A program made the translations under genes and the position numbers. A stretch of DNA of 64,000 nucleotides from NCBI GenBank assembly GCA_910586225.1, contig CAJUIL010000011.1, positions 1 through 64,000 of the forward strand, in the 5' to 3' direction. Shown one piece after another: positions 43,476-52,910 of the stretch (position 1 is the first letter of the stretch; every line of letters starts with the position of its first letter). A model generated the notes under the pieces. The model was not told the DNA's origin. It was given only the letters and a program-made list of their open reading frames with translations, and searched no databases. This stretch comes from an uncultured Eubacterium sp. (GTDB lineage Bacteria; Bacillota; Clostridia; Lachnospirales; Lachnospiraceae).

Positions 43476-45053
43476 ATGCAGAATAAATATAAAACAAAGG
43501 GGCTGCGCCTGATCAAAAAGGGCCAAGAGGATATTTCACACGCGATCTTTAGCCGCTTCGGACTGTTTTTACTGTTGCTGCTGATACAGGTGTTGTTTTT
43601 ATTCAGTCTTTTTCAGCGGTTTGAGGACTTTTTGCCTCATGTGATGGGCGGGAGGACGCTGTTTATTTTTGTAATGGTCGTTTGTCTGTTAAACAACAGG
43701 ATGAATCCGACAGCAAAGATCACCTGGCTGATCGTGATTATGCTTTTGCCGGTTTTTGGTATTTTGCTGTTTTTATATACGCAGAGCAATATCGGGCACC
43801 GGGCGTTGAAAAAATGGATGCATGATATTATCGCAGATACGATCGAAGCGATCCCGCAGCAGGCGGACGTACTGGAGCGGTTTTCAGCAGAGGCTCCGGG
43901 AGCCGCGTCGCTGGCCGGGTATATGCACCGCAGCGGTTGCTTTCCGGTGTATGAAAAGACGGCGGTTACTTATTTTCCGCAGGGCGAGGATAAGTTTCAG
44001 GAGATGCTTGTACAGCTTGCGGCCGCGGAGCATTTTATTTTTATGGAATATTTTATCGTAGACGAAGGGATCATGTGGGGAAGCGTTTTGGAAATTCTTG
44101 CCCAAAAAGCGGCTGCGGGCGTGGATGTGCGCGTGATGTACGACGGGACGTGTGAATTTTCCCTGCTGCCGCATGACTATCCGAAGCGGCTGCAAAGGCT
44201 GGGGATTAAGTGCAAGGTATTCGCCCCGGTGGCGCCATTTATTTCCACGCACTATAATTACAGGGACCACCGTAAGATCCTGGTCATAGACGGGCATACG
44301 GCGTTTAACGGCGGGGTCAATCTGGCGGATGAATATATTAATCAGAAGGAACGCTTTGGACACTGGAAAGATACGGCTGTGATGCTCAAGGGAGAAGCGG
44401 TCAAAAGCTTTACGCTGATGTTTTTGCAGATGTGGAATATGGATGACAGGGAAAAGGAATATGCAAAATTCCTGGCCTATCCGCAGAAGCCGGACGTATC
44501 TGCGAGAGGCTTTGTCATTCCTTATGGCGACTGCCCGCTGGATAATGACAAGGTGGGCGAGCGGGTGTATATGGATATTTTAAACCGGGCGCTGCATTAT
44601 GTACATATTATGACGCCGTATCTGATCTTGGACGGGGAAACGGAAACCGCGCTGAAATTTGCCGCGGAGCGTGGGGTAGAGGTGATTTTGATACTGCCGG
44701 GCATTCCAGATAAGCCGGTGCCGTATGCGCTTGCAAAGACGCATTATCCGTCCCTATTGGAATCCGGGGTGAAGATTTATGAATATACGCCGGGGTTCGT
44801 GCACGCAAAGGTATTTGCCAGCGACAGCAGGGAAGCGGTCGTCGGAACGATCAATCTGGATTACCGCAGCCTGTACCATCATTTTGAATGTGCGTGCTAC
44901 TTATACGAAACGGACTGCATTGCGGATATCGAAGCGGATTTTCAAAGGACGCTTGCAAAATGCAGACAGGTTACGATGGAAACGGTGCGCAGGGAAGACT
45001 GGAAGGTAAAGCTGACCGGATATTTGATGAAGGCGGTTGCCCCACTAATGTAG
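43476..45053 (+). CDS. cls: Cardiolipin synthase
   Basis: 525 aa; AAAGGAGG precedes the ATG. Two membrane segments near the N-terminus (about 27-47 and 58-78, then a third to 95), followed by two phospholipase-D domains with complete HKD motifs: HRKILVID and HAKVFASD (H-x-K-x4-D). It condenses phosphatidylglycerol to cardiolipin at the membrane. Length and order are standard. Confidence 0.93.
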   Translation: MQNKYKTKGLRLIKKGQEDISHAIFSRFGLFLLLLLIQVLFLFSLFQRFEDFLPHVMGGRTLFIFVMVVCLLNNRMNPTAKITWLIVIMLLPVFGILLFLYTQSNIGHRALKKWMHDIIADTIEAIPQQADVLERFSAEAPGAASLAGYMHRSGCFPVYEKTAVTYFPQGEDKFQEMLVQLAAAEHFIFMEYFIVDEGIMWGSVLEILAQKAAAGVDVRVMYDGTCEFSLLPHDYPKRLQRLGIKCKVFAPVAPFISTHYNYRDHRKILVIDGHTAFNGGVNLADEYINQKERFGHWKDTAVMLKGEAVKSFTLMFLQMWNMDDREKEYAKFLAYPQKPDVSARGFVIPYGDCPLDNDKVGERVYMDILNRALHYVHIMTPYLILDGETETALKFAAERGVEVILILPGIPDKPVPYALAKTHYPSLLESGVKIYEYTPGFVHAKVFASDSREAVVGTINLDYRSLYHHFECACYLYETDCIADIEADFQRTLAKCRQVTMETVRREDWKVKLTGYLMKAVAPLM

Positions 45054-45070
45054 AGCAGCCGCCTTGCGTG

Positions 45071-45931
45071 CTATTTCCACAGATCGATCTGCCTGTTTTC
45101 ATTTCTCCAATCTCTCGGCGATACGCCGTACACATTTTTATAGGCCCGCGAAAAATGCAGCGGGTTATCATAGCCGACAGCCTTGCTGATATCGCTGATA
45201 GACAGCTGCGTCAGCTTTAACAGCTCCGCAGCTTTTGTCATACGGTAGTGCAGCAAAAAGGCCTGCGGCGTCCTTCCGACTGCTTCTTTAAAGATTTTGC
45301 TGAAATAGCTGCGGTTTAAGCCGCAGTTGTCGGCGATCTCTTCTACGGAAATGTCGTTCTGAAAATTCTGGTCAATAAATGCGATCGCTTCATGGATATA
45401 AAAATCCCGCAGCCGCCCGCCTTTGGAAATGCGCAGCGAAGATACTGAGCGTGTCAGCGCATCCATAAACAGGTACAGGTGTCCGATCAAGTGCAGCGGG
45501 GATAGATCGCCGTGCTGTGCGATGTAGAGCATTTCACTCATCATAACCTCCCGCATTTCACGGGAATCGGCATGATATACCGGCGTATCCTTTGTCAGCC
45601 CGGCGATAGAGAGCGTCTCCTTGGCGCGCAGCCCGTCAAATTCCAGCCAGACGTATTCCCAAGGCAGGTCTTTGTCTGCGACGTATGTTGTGACCTGGCC
45701 CGGAAAGATCATAAAGCCCTGCCCGCTTTTGATCTGGTAGGTAACGGTGTGGCCGTCGTCATCGTCGGCCATAAACAGTCCGGTGCCGGATATAATATAA
45801 TGAAACAGATAATGTGTCCGCGCGGCCGGGCCAAACGCATGAGCGGGCGTACAACGCTCCCAGCCGAACTGGTACAGCTTTAGATCTACGAAATTTTCAT
45901 TTGGGAAAACAGAAAACAGTAATTCCTGCAT
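45071..45931 (-). CDS. AraC family transcriptional regulator of the sugar operon
   Basis: 286 aa, AGGAGG upstream of the ATG at 45931. N-terminal cupin sugar-binding domain (HYIISGTGLFMADDDDG, residues about 45-140), C-terminal double helix-turn-helix (FIDQNFQNDISVEEIADNCGLNRSYFSKIFKEAVGRTPQAFLLHYRM and ISDISKAVGYDNPLHFSRAYKNVYGVSPRDWR). Divergent from the ABC sugar importer at 46196, so probably its sugar-responsive activator. Confidence 0.92.
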   Translation of the reverse strand: MQELLFSVFPNENFVDLKLYQFGWERCTPAHAFGPAARTHYLFHYIISGTGLFMADDDDGHTVTYQIKSGQGFMIFPGQVTTYVADKDLPWEYVWLEFDGLRAKETLSIAGLTKDTPVYHADSREMREVMMSEMLYIAQHGDLSPLHLIGHLYLFMDALTRSVSSLRISKGGRLRDFYIHEAIAFIDQNFQNDISVEEIADNCGLNRSYFSKIFKEAVGRTPQAFLLHYRMTKAAELLKLTQLSISDISKAVGYDNPLHFSRAYKNVYGVSPRDWRNENRQIDLWK

Positions 45932-46122
45932 ATATTTATGATACCTCCTGTACAGACGCCGACCTCTTGTTTGTGCGCATCGATATGCTTAAGTATAGCT
46001 TAAAACAGACCAGAATGCCAGCAGATTTTAAGAAATTCCCCAAAATATAGCAAAATGCCACATCAGTTCATGTATACACGAAAAAAGTAACATTTTGGCA
46101 TAAAAAGTGAAAAATCATGTTA

Positions 46123-46151
46123 TTTACAGACACATTAAGGGATGTTATAAT
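46123..46151 (+). promoter_or_regulatory. Promoter of the ABC sugar importer operon
   Basis: TTTACA (46123-46128), 17-base spacer, TATAAT (46146-46151) with an extended TGT in front. Upstream, related motifs around AATGCCA (46014-46019 and 46052-46058) are candidate AraC sites. Confidence 0.8.
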
Positions 46152-46195
46152 GTCCATACAAGCATAGAGCGAGGAAAAAGAAAGGAGAAAAAGAA

Positions 46196-47464
46196 ATGAG
46201 AAAGAAAATGGTTAGTCTTTTTCTGGCGTGTATCATGCCGGCTCCGCTGCTGCTTGCCGGATGCGGGGACAGCAGCCACGACGGGAAAACCGTAATTGAG
46301 CTGGTGCATTATAAGCCGGAGGCAGTGGATATCTTTGAACAGGTTGCTGAGAAATTCAACAGCACGCATGATGATATCTACCTGAAAGTCGAAGCGCCGA
46401 ATGATGCGATGACGATTTTGAAAACGAGGTTTGTCAGGGAGGATTATCCGGATATTATCGGCATAGGTGGGGATATCAATTATTCTTACTTTATCGATTC
46501 CGATATTTTGGCGGATGTGTCCGATTACGCCGGGATGTCAGACATTAATCAGGGGTACGTCGACATTCTGGAAGGTCTGGAGTTCGTTCCGACCGAAGGG
46601 ACTTATGGCATTCCTTATGTGGCAAACGCAGCCGGTATTTTATACAACCGCGAGATGTTCGAGGAGCATGGCTGGCAGATACCGACAACATGGGAAGAGC
46701 TGATCACGCTCTGTGATACGATTCAGGCAGAGGGCATTTTGCCGTTTTACTTTGGGTTTAAGGACACATGGACCTGTCTGGCGCCTTGGAACGCGTTGGC
46801 TGTAGATCTGGCTCCGGCAGATGTCTGCAAGCAGGTTAACAGCGGCAGCACGAAGTTCACCGACCAGTACAGGGAAGTTGCGGAAAAAATGCTGCAGCTT
46901 TTGGACTACGGCGAGGAAGGACCGTTTGCATATGGTTACAACGATGCTTGTACAGCTTTTGCAAATGGAGAATCCGCGATGTATACGATCGGAAGCTATG
47001 CGGTTCCGCAGATCCAGTCTGTAAATCCGGATATGGATATCGATTCGTTTGTTATGCCAGGAAGCAGCGATGCAAACGGAAATACATTAAATTCCGGTGT
47101 GGACCTGCAGTTTTGCGTTATGAAAGACAGCCCGAACAAAGAAGCGGCTTATGAGGTCATTGATTTCTTGTTAGAGGATGAAAACATTCAGATGTATTTA
47201 GACGACCAGAAGGCAGTACCGTGCAAGAGCGGAGACTTTACGCTGGCTTCCAATCTGGACGGTATGGCAGAATATATTTCATCCGGGAATATGACGGACT
47301 ATCAGGATCACTACTATCCATCGGAAATGGCGGTTGACGCGCAGATCCAGACATTCCTGATCAATAAAGACGTAGATAAGTTCCTGGCCAAATTTGATTC
47401 GGACTGGGTACGGTATAACCGTGATATCATCCGTATGGTACAGGACTATGAAGCAAGCCATTGA
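46196..47464 (+). CDS. ABC transporter sugar-binding lipoprotein (family 1)
   Basis: 422 aa. Signal peptide ending in the lipobox LLLAGC (Cys23). The mature part has the extracellular solute-binding family 1 pattern (VEKFNSTHDDIYLKV-like start, GWQIPTTWEELI, AFANGESAMYTIGSYAVPQI). It captures a carbohydrate, probably an oligosaccharide or sucrose-type sugar, and hands it to the two permeases. No ATPase is encoded here; a shared MsmK-type ATPase elsewhere is presumed. Confidence 0.93.
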   Translation: MRKKMVSLFLACIMPAPLLLAGCGDSSHDGKTVIELVHYKPEAVDIFEQVAEKFNSTHDDIYLKVEAPNDAMTILKTRFVREDYPDIIGIGGDINYSYFIDSDILADVSDYAGMSDINQGYVDILEGLEFVPTEGTYGIPYVANAAGILYNREMFEEHGWQIPTTWEELITLCDTIQAEGILPFYFGFKDTWTCLAPWNALAVDLAPADVCKQVNSGSTKFTDQYREVAEKMLQLLDYGEEGPFAYGYNDACTAFANGESAMYTIGSYAVPQIQSVNPDMDIDSFVMPGSSDANGNTLNSGVDLQFCVMKDSPNKEAAYEVIDFLLEDENIQMYLDDQKAVPCKSGDFTLASNLDGMAEYISSGNMTDYQDHYYPSEMAVDAQIQTFLINKDVDKFLAKFDSDWVRYNRDIIRMVQDYEASH

Positions 47465-47487
47465 GTACGGGAAAGGAGAGTAAAGTA

Positions 47488-48354
47488 ATGAAAAATATGA
47501 ATGACAAGCAGCGTACCTATATGTTGATGACAGTACCGATCCTGATCTTATTCTTTCTATTTAACACGCTGCCATTGATCAAAGGTGTGATCTACAGTTT
47601 TACGAATTTCAGAGGGTATGGTACTTACAATTTTGTAGGACTGCGCAATTACATAGATTTGTTTTCAGACGGACGTGTCGGCAATTCTTATATCTTTACG
47701 ATTAAGATGGCGATTGTAACAACGGTTGTAGTAAATGTGATCAGCCTGGTCTTGGCGATTGGATTAAACAGCAAGATCAAGTTTAAGAGCACGCTGCGTG
47801 GTCTGTATTTCGTACCGAACATCCTTGGTGCACTCGTAGTAGGCTACATTTTCAATTATTTCTTTACATATATTGTTCCGGCACTCATCAATATGATGGG
47901 CGGTCAAGGAACGAGTATTCTGGCGAGCGAAAAATGGGCATGGGTTGCCATCGTGATCGTTTGTGCATGGCAGGCGATTGCAATGAACACAATCATTTAT
48001 ATTTCCGGACTTCAGACCGTGCCGGAGGATGTATATGAGGCAGGCTCCATTGACGGCGCTACCGGATGGTCACAGTTCAAGCATCTGACCTTCCCGTTGA
48101 TCATTCCATTTTTCAGCATTAACATGGTATTGTGCGTGAAAAACTTTTTGATGGTATTCGATCAGATCATGGCATTAACAAAGGGTGGTCCTGCACAGAG
48201 TACGGAGTCCATTTCCTACCTGATCTACAACAATGGTATGTCAGGCGGACAGTTCGGCTTCCAGAGTGCGAACGCTGTATTGTTCTTTGTCATCATCGTA
48301 ATCTTCTCTGTAACGCAGCTTACAATTACAGGTAAAAAGGAGGAACAGCTATAA
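47488..48354 (+). CDS. ABC sugar transporter permease (MalF/UgpA type)
   Basis: 288 aa; AAAGGAG is 9 bases before the ATG at 47488. Six membrane segments, with the ATPase-contact EAA loop DVYEAGSIDGATGWSQFKHLTFPLI. Operon with the binding protein upstream and the second permease overlapping its stop. Confidence 0.94.
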   Translation: MKNMNDKQRTYMLMTVPILILFFLFNTLPLIKGVIYSFTNFRGYGTYNFVGLRNYIDLFSDGRVGNSYIFTIKMAIVTTVVVNVISLVLAIGLNSKIKFKSTLRGLYFVPNILGALVVGYIFNYFFTYIVPALINMMGGQGTSILASEKWAWVAIVIVCAWQAIAMNTIIYISGLQTVPEDVYEAGSIDGATGWSQFKHLTFPLIIPFFSINMVLCVKNFLMVFDQIMALTKGGPAQSTESISYLIYNNGMSGGQFGFQSANAVLFFVIIVIFSVTQLTITGKKEEQL

Positions 48355-49199
48355 TGGGCGATCAAAAAGTAAAAGAAAGATTTAATATGCCGGCTACGGT
48401 ACTTTTGATTCTTGGTCTGATCACAATCATCTTCCCACTGTATATGACGATCGTGATCGCGTTTAAGCAGCCGTCCGAAATGACAAACAGCATTTCAGGT
48501 ATTCTGTCGCTGCCAAAGAAATGGAGTCTTGCAAACTTTACAGAAGCAATGCGCGTGACAGACTTTTGGCATTCCCTGTTTAACAGCTTTATGATCTCAG
48601 CTGTGACGGTTATTATTTCCGTACTGGTACATTCCATGATCGGATATGCAGTCGGAAGAAGCAAGGCAAAAAGCAAATGGTATAATTTTGTATACCTCTA
48701 CATTGTAAGCGGTATGTTCGTACCGTTCGCAATCCTGATGATGCCGCTTGTAAAGCAGACGGCACAGATGGGTATTGCAAATATCGTGGGTGTTATCCTT
48801 TGCTACGTTGTATTTTATATGCCGATGAACCTGATGCTGTATTCTGGATATCTGACCAATATCCCGATCGCGCTGGAAGAAGCGGCACGTATGGACGGCG
48901 CGACGGCTTGGACGACCTACTGGAAGATCATCTTCCCGATCATGAAGCCAATGCACGCAACCGTAGCGGTTATTACCGTACTTGGTGTATGGAACGACGT
49001 TATGACACCGCTCGTAATTATGTCAGGAAGCGGAATGAACACACTTCCGCTGGCACAGATGACATTCCAGACACAGTTCGGCACAAACTATAATCTTGCG
49101 TTTGCATCTTACCTGCTGGCGTTGCTGCCGATCCTCGTATTCTACATTATCTGCCAGAAGCAGATCTTAAACGGTGTAGTAAACGGTGCGGTAAAATAA
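48354..49199 (+). CDS. ABC sugar transporter permease (MalG type)
   Basis: 281 aa; ATG overlaps the previous stop by 1 base. Six membrane segments and EAA loop IALEEAARMDGATAWTTYWKIIFPIM. Forms the channel with the MalF-type subunit. Followed by a terminator, so the enzymes downstream may have their own promoter or depend on read-through. Confidence 0.94.
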   Translation: MGDQKVKERFNMPATVLLILGLITIIFPLYMTIVIAFKQPSEMTNSISGILSLPKKWSLANFTEAMRVTDFWHSLFNSFMISAVTVIISVLVHSMIGYAVGRSKAKSKWYNFVYLYIVSGMFVPFAILMMPLVKQTAQMGIANIVGVILCYVVFYMPMNLMLYSGYLTNIPIALEEAARMDGATAWTTYWKIIFPIMKPMHATVAVITVLGVWNDVMTPLVIMSGSGMNTLPLAQMTFQTQFGTNYNLAFASYLLALLPILVFYIICQKQILNGVVNGAVK

Positions 49200-49251
49200 T
49201 TTTCTAGCTGGTCAGCTGGATGGAACGAAGATAAAATATTTGGGAGTTAAG

Positions 49252-49292
49252 ATCCGGCTGCAGTTATACGAGACTGCGGCCGGATTTATTTT
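49252..49292 (+). terminator. Rho-independent terminator after the importer genes
   Basis: 13-bp stem ATCCGGCTGCAGT/ACTGCGGCCGGAT (one G-T pair), 8-nt loop, then TTATTTT. Confidence 0.88.
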
Positions 49293-49382
49293 ACCAGAGT
49301 TTTACATAAAAATAGTATCCAAAAGCTGCATTTTGTGTTAAAGTAGTAGGAGGAATGAAACGGTTCAAAAGGAGGAAAAGCT

Positions 49383-50348
49383 ATGAAATCATATGATGTG
49401 ACAGCGCTTGGCGAGCTGCTGATCGATTTTACAGAAAACGGGACAAGTGAACAGGGGAATCCGATCTTGGAGGCAAATCCGGGCGGAGCGCCGTGCAATG
49501 TGCTGGCGATGTTAAACCGGCTCGGAAAAAAGACTGCTTTTATTGGCAAGGTAGGAGACGATATGTTTGGCCGGATGCTGGCTGGGGAAGTAGAAAAAAG
49601 CGGTACGGATATTTCAAACCTGGTGTTTGACGAGCGCGTACATACGACGCTGGCTTTCGTGCATACAAAGCCGGGCGGCGACCGTGATTTTAGCTTTTAT
49701 CGAAACCCAGGCGCGGATATGATGCTGAAAAAGGAAGAGGTAAAGGACGATTTAATTAAAAGCAGCCGGATTTTCCATTTCGGCACCCTTTCTTCTACGC
49801 ATGAAGGCGTGCGGGAAGCGACGAGGCACGCGATTGAGGTCGCAAAGCAAAATGGATGTCTGGTTTCGTTTGACCCGAATCTGCGGGAGCCTTTGTGGGA
49901 ATCCTTGGAGGATGCAAAGCGCGAGATTGCTTATGGGCTTTCAAAATGTGATATTTTAAAAATATCTGATAATGAAGTGGAGTTTATGACAGGAACGACA
50001 GATTACGCGAAGGGCGCCGCGATACTGCGGGAGACTTATGGCATTCCGCTTATTTTTGTCACGCTTGGAAAGGATGGCAGCAGGGCGTATTATAAAGATC
50101 TTTCGGTTGAGGTCAGCCCGTTTTTACAGGAGGGCACGATTGAAACGACCGGTGCCGGAGATACGTTTGAAGCGTGTGCGCTCCATTACATACTGGAGCA
50201 TGGAATGGAAAGCCTGACCGAAGAGAATTTAAAGGAGCTGTTGACCTTTGCCAACGCGGGGGCTTCGATCATTACGACAAGAAGAGGCGCGCTGCGCGTT
50301 ATGCCGACAGAAGATGAGATCCGGGAGCTGATCGCGCAAAGACAGTAG
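49383..50348 (+). CDS. scrK: Fructokinase, PfkB family
   Basis: 321 aa; AAAAGGAGG precedes the ATG. N-terminal ALGELLIDFTENGT and GGAPCNVLAMLNRLG, DPNLREPLW, and C-terminal ETTGAGDTFEACAL with the catalytic Asp of the GAGD motif: a PfkB sugar kinase of the fructokinase branch. It would phosphorylate fructose released by the GH13 enzyme encoded next. Confidence 0.9.
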   Translation: MKSYDVTALGELLIDFTENGTSEQGNPILEANPGGAPCNVLAMLNRLGKKTAFIGKVGDDMFGRMLAGEVEKSGTDISNLVFDERVHTTLAFVHTKPGGDRDFSFYRNPGADMMLKKEEVKDDLIKSSRIFHFGTLSSTHEGVREATRHAIEVAKQNGCLVSFDPNLREPLWESLEDAKREIAYGLSKCDILKISDNEVEFMTGTTDYAKGAAILRETYGIPLIFVTLGKDGSRAYYKDLSVEVSPFLQEGTIETTGAGDTFEACALHYILEHGMESLTEENLKELLTFANAGASIITTRRGALRVMPTEDEIRELIAQRQ

Positions 50349-50390
50349 CGGAAGCGTTCAATAAATATAGAAAGGAACAGAATAGCGGGA

Positions 50391-52226
50391 ATGAAAAATT
50401 TATTTCAAAAAAGGATGGAGAAGCATCATGATGAGCTGCGTTGGCTGTACATGGAGCTTTATCAGAATGACGATATGTTTGCGGAGCTTTGTTCACAGCT
50501 GTACGAATACGATGCGCAGCGCGGGCAGCAGTTAAAGGAGCGGGACCTTGCGCGTGAAAAGCAGCCGGACTGGTATAAGAAAAACGATATTTTAGGAATG
50601 ATGATGTATATTGACAATTATGCTGGGAATTTAAAGGGCGTAGAGGAAAAGCTGGATTATCTGGAGGAAAGCCAGGTGAATTATATTCATCTGATGCCGT
50701 TTTTGGATACGCCAAAGGGCCGTTCGGACGGTGGGTACGCGGTATCGGATTTCCGTAAGGTGCAGCCGCAGCTGGGCACGATGGATGACCTGGAAAGCTT
50801 GACGAGGGCCTGTCATGATAAGGGTATGAATGTCTGCATGGATTTCGTTATGAATCATACTTCTGAGGATCATGAGTGGGCAGTCCGGGCGCGGCATGGA
50901 GAAGGGGAGTACATGAGCCGTTACTTCTTTTACAAAGATTACGCGATTCCGTCGGAATATGAAAAGACGGTGCCGCAGGTCTTCCCAACGACTGCACCTG
51001 GCAATTTTACATGGCTGGAGGATGCCGGACATTTTGTCATGACGACATTTTATCCGTATCAGTGGGATTTAAATTATGGCAATCCAAGAGTATTTAACGA
51101 GATGGTGTACAACTTCCTGTTCCTTGCCAACAAAGGGATCGACGTTATGCGGATTGACGCGGTGCCTTATATATGGAAAGAGCTTGGTACGAAGTGCCGG
51201 AACCTGCCGCAGGTGCATACGATCGTGCGCATGATGCGTATGATCTGTGAGATTGTCTGTCCAGGTGTGCTGCTGCTTGGCGAGGTTGTTATGGAGCCGG
51301 AAAAGGTGGTGCCTTATTTCGGTACTGTGGAAAAGCCGGAATGCCATATGCTGTATAATGTTACGACGATGGCGACGACCTGGCATACGGTTGCGACGAG
51401 GGATACCCGCCTGCTGCGGCTGCAGATGGATATCGTGAGCAGCCTGCCGAAGGAGTATGTATTTTTGAATTACTTAAGATGCCATGATGACATTGGCTGG
51501 GGACTGGATTACCAGTGGCTTATGCAGTTTGGTATCGGAGAGGTCAGCCATAAAAAATATTTGAATGATTTTCTAACTGGGGCGATCCCGGAGGCGTTCG
51601 GCAGAGGAGAGCTTTATAATTCCGACCCAACGTCTGGGGATGCGAGATTGTGCGGTACAACCGCTTCCTTGTGCGGGATTGAAAAAGCGGCGTACGAACG
51701 GGATGAGGCTGCTCTGGAGCGGGCGGTGCGTCTGGATCTGATGCTGCACGCGTATATGCTGACCCAGTCCGGTATTCCGGTTATTTACAGCGGCGACGAG
51801 ATCGGACAGGAAAACGACTATTCCTATCATCAGGATCCGGATCGCTGGAGCGATTCCAGATACTTACACCGCGGAAAATTCCGCTGGGATTTAGAGCCGG
51901 CCCGCAAAGAAAGCGGAAGCGTGCAGCAAAAGCTGTTTGACGGCATTGGAAAGCTGGAGCATATCCGCAAGGATTCTGCGGTATTCCATACCGATGCGCA
52001 GGTAAGCACGGTGAATACGATGGATGATTCGGTACTTGGGATTGTCCGGGAAAATGAAGGCTGCAGGCTGACAGCTCTGTTTAATTTCAGTGAGTTTGAC
52101 AAGACGATATACTTAGATGAGTGGAACGCGGGCGGTACAGATCTGATCACCGGACAAAAGCAGGAGGGTAACAGCGTGCAGATGCCTGGATACGGGGTTT
52201 GCTGGCTGTTGAAGGACAAGAATTAA
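50391..52226 (+). CDS. GH13 amylosucrase/sucrose hydrolase-like enzyme
   Basis: 611 aa without signal peptide, so intracellular. The alpha-amylase barrel motifs are VCMDFVMNHTS (region I), GIDVMRIDAVPY with nucleophile Asp256, LLGEVV with acid/base Glu298, and LRCHDDIGW with Asp366. The long helical N-terminus (residues 1-70) and this spacing are typical of GH13 subfamily 4 (amylosucrase, sucrose hydrolase). With fructokinase and an importer next to it, sucrose or a related fructoside is the likely substrate; glucose would be released or polymerised. Confidence 0.82.
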   Translation: MKNLFQKRMEKHHDELRWLYMELYQNDDMFAELCSQLYEYDAQRGQQLKERDLAREKQPDWYKKNDILGMMMYIDNYAGNLKGVEEKLDYLEESQVNYIHLMPFLDTPKGRSDGGYAVSDFRKVQPQLGTMDDLESLTRACHDKGMNVCMDFVMNHTSEDHEWAVRARHGEGEYMSRYFFYKDYAIPSEYEKTVPQVFPTTAPGNFTWLEDAGHFVMTTFYPYQWDLNYGNPRVFNEMVYNFLFLANKGIDVMRIDAVPYIWKELGTKCRNLPQVHTIVRMMRMICEIVCPGVLLLGEVVMEPEKVVPYFGTVEKPECHMLYNVTTMATTWHTVATRDTRLLRLQMDIVSSLPKEYVFLNYLRCHDDIGWGLDYQWLMQFGIGEVSHKKYLNDFLTGAIPEAFGRGELYNSDPTSGDARLCGTTASLCGIEKAAYERDEAALERAVRLDLMLHAYMLTQSGIPVIYSGDEIGQENDYSYHQDPDRWSDSRYLHRGKFRWDLEPARKESGSVQQKLFDGIGKLEHIRKDSAVFHTDAQVSTVNTMDDSVLGIVRENEGCRLTALFNFSEFDKTIYLDEWNAGGTDLITGQKQEGNSVQMPGYGVCWLLKDKN

Positions 52227-52270
52227 GCGAAATAAAATAAAAAGGAATAAAAATATCAATTAGCAGGAGC

Positions 52271-52322
52271 AGAAAAGCGGCAGCTGTCAGATTTGTCTGA
52301 TAGGTGCTGCTTTTCTGTTTTT
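52271..52322 (+). terminator. Terminator after the GH13 gene
   Basis: Long hairpin with AGAAAAGC...AGC on the left and GCTGCTTTTCT on the right, a second small stem inside, then GTTTTTCT. Confidence 0.75.
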
Positions 52323-52497
52323 CTGCGTCTGTTTTTTGTGTCTGCTTTTTTGTGCTCAGTCGTAAGTACTGTCTGGATCAACTGCTTGTTATATAGCTGA
52401 GTGGAAGCTGCGTTTGTGTTTTTTAGCTGTCATACTGTCTGAAGTTCCTATCGTTGTATATAGTCTGAAAATATATATAATTTGATATTTATATATA

Positions 52498-52526
52498 TTG
52501 ACAAAGTATATTATATAGCATATAAT
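52498..52526 (+). promoter_or_regulatory. Consensus promoter of the PadR operon
   Basis: TTGACA (52498-52503), 17-base spacer, TATAAT (52521-52526): a perfect match to the vegetative consensus, overlapped by a palindrome (52507-52529). It explains most of what is seen in the 351-bp gap 52227-52577 besides the terminator at 52271. Confidence 0.92.
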
Positions 52527-52529
52527 ATA
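52507..52529. promoter_or_regulatory. Palindromic operator, probably for PadR
   Basis: Perfect inverted repeat TATATTATAT-AGC-ATATAATATA covering the spacer and the whole -10. A repressor bound here would block RNA polymerase. PadR proteins bind AT-rich palindromes and usually repress their own operon, and a PadR gene is the first gene downstream. Confidence 0.7.
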
Positions 52530-52577
52530 TAAACATAAAGGATATATCCAAAAACAAAAATAAGAAAGGAGAGCATT

Positions 52578-52910
52578 ATGACATATCCGATGAATCCGGT
52601 CCTGATGGAGCTGCTTGTACTTGCGCTGATCTGTCAAGAGGACAGCTATGGCTATCAGATCAGCCAGAAGCTTAAGTCGGTGTCCAATTTAAAGGACTCT
52701 GCTTTGTATCCGGTGCTGCGCAAGCTGGCGGAGCAGCAGTATGTAGCGGTTTACGACCAGCAGTACCAGGGCAGGAACCGGAAATATTATAAGATCACAG
52801 AATCAGGCAGACTGCAGAAGGAAAATCTGGAGCGGGAATGGGATGCGCATATCCAGGCGGTGCAGGAAATTTTGCGCAGCAGTTTGTCAGAAGGGGGAAA
52901 CGATGAATAA
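52578..52910 (+). CDS. PadR family transcriptional regulator
   Basis: 110 aa; AAAGGAG precedes the ATG. Winged helix with LALICQEDSYGYQISQKLKSVSNLKDSALYPVLRKLAEQQYV and wing GRNRKYYKITESGR. First gene of a three-gene operon with DUF1700 and DUF4097 proteins, a common set in Firmicutes linked to envelope stress. It probably represses the operon through the palindrome at 52507. Confidence 0.92.
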   Translation: MTYPMNPVLMELLVLALICQEDSYGYQISQKLKSVSNLKDSALYPVLRKLAEQQYVAVYDQQYQGRNRKYYKITESGRLQKENLEREWDAHIQAVQEILRSSLSEGGNDE

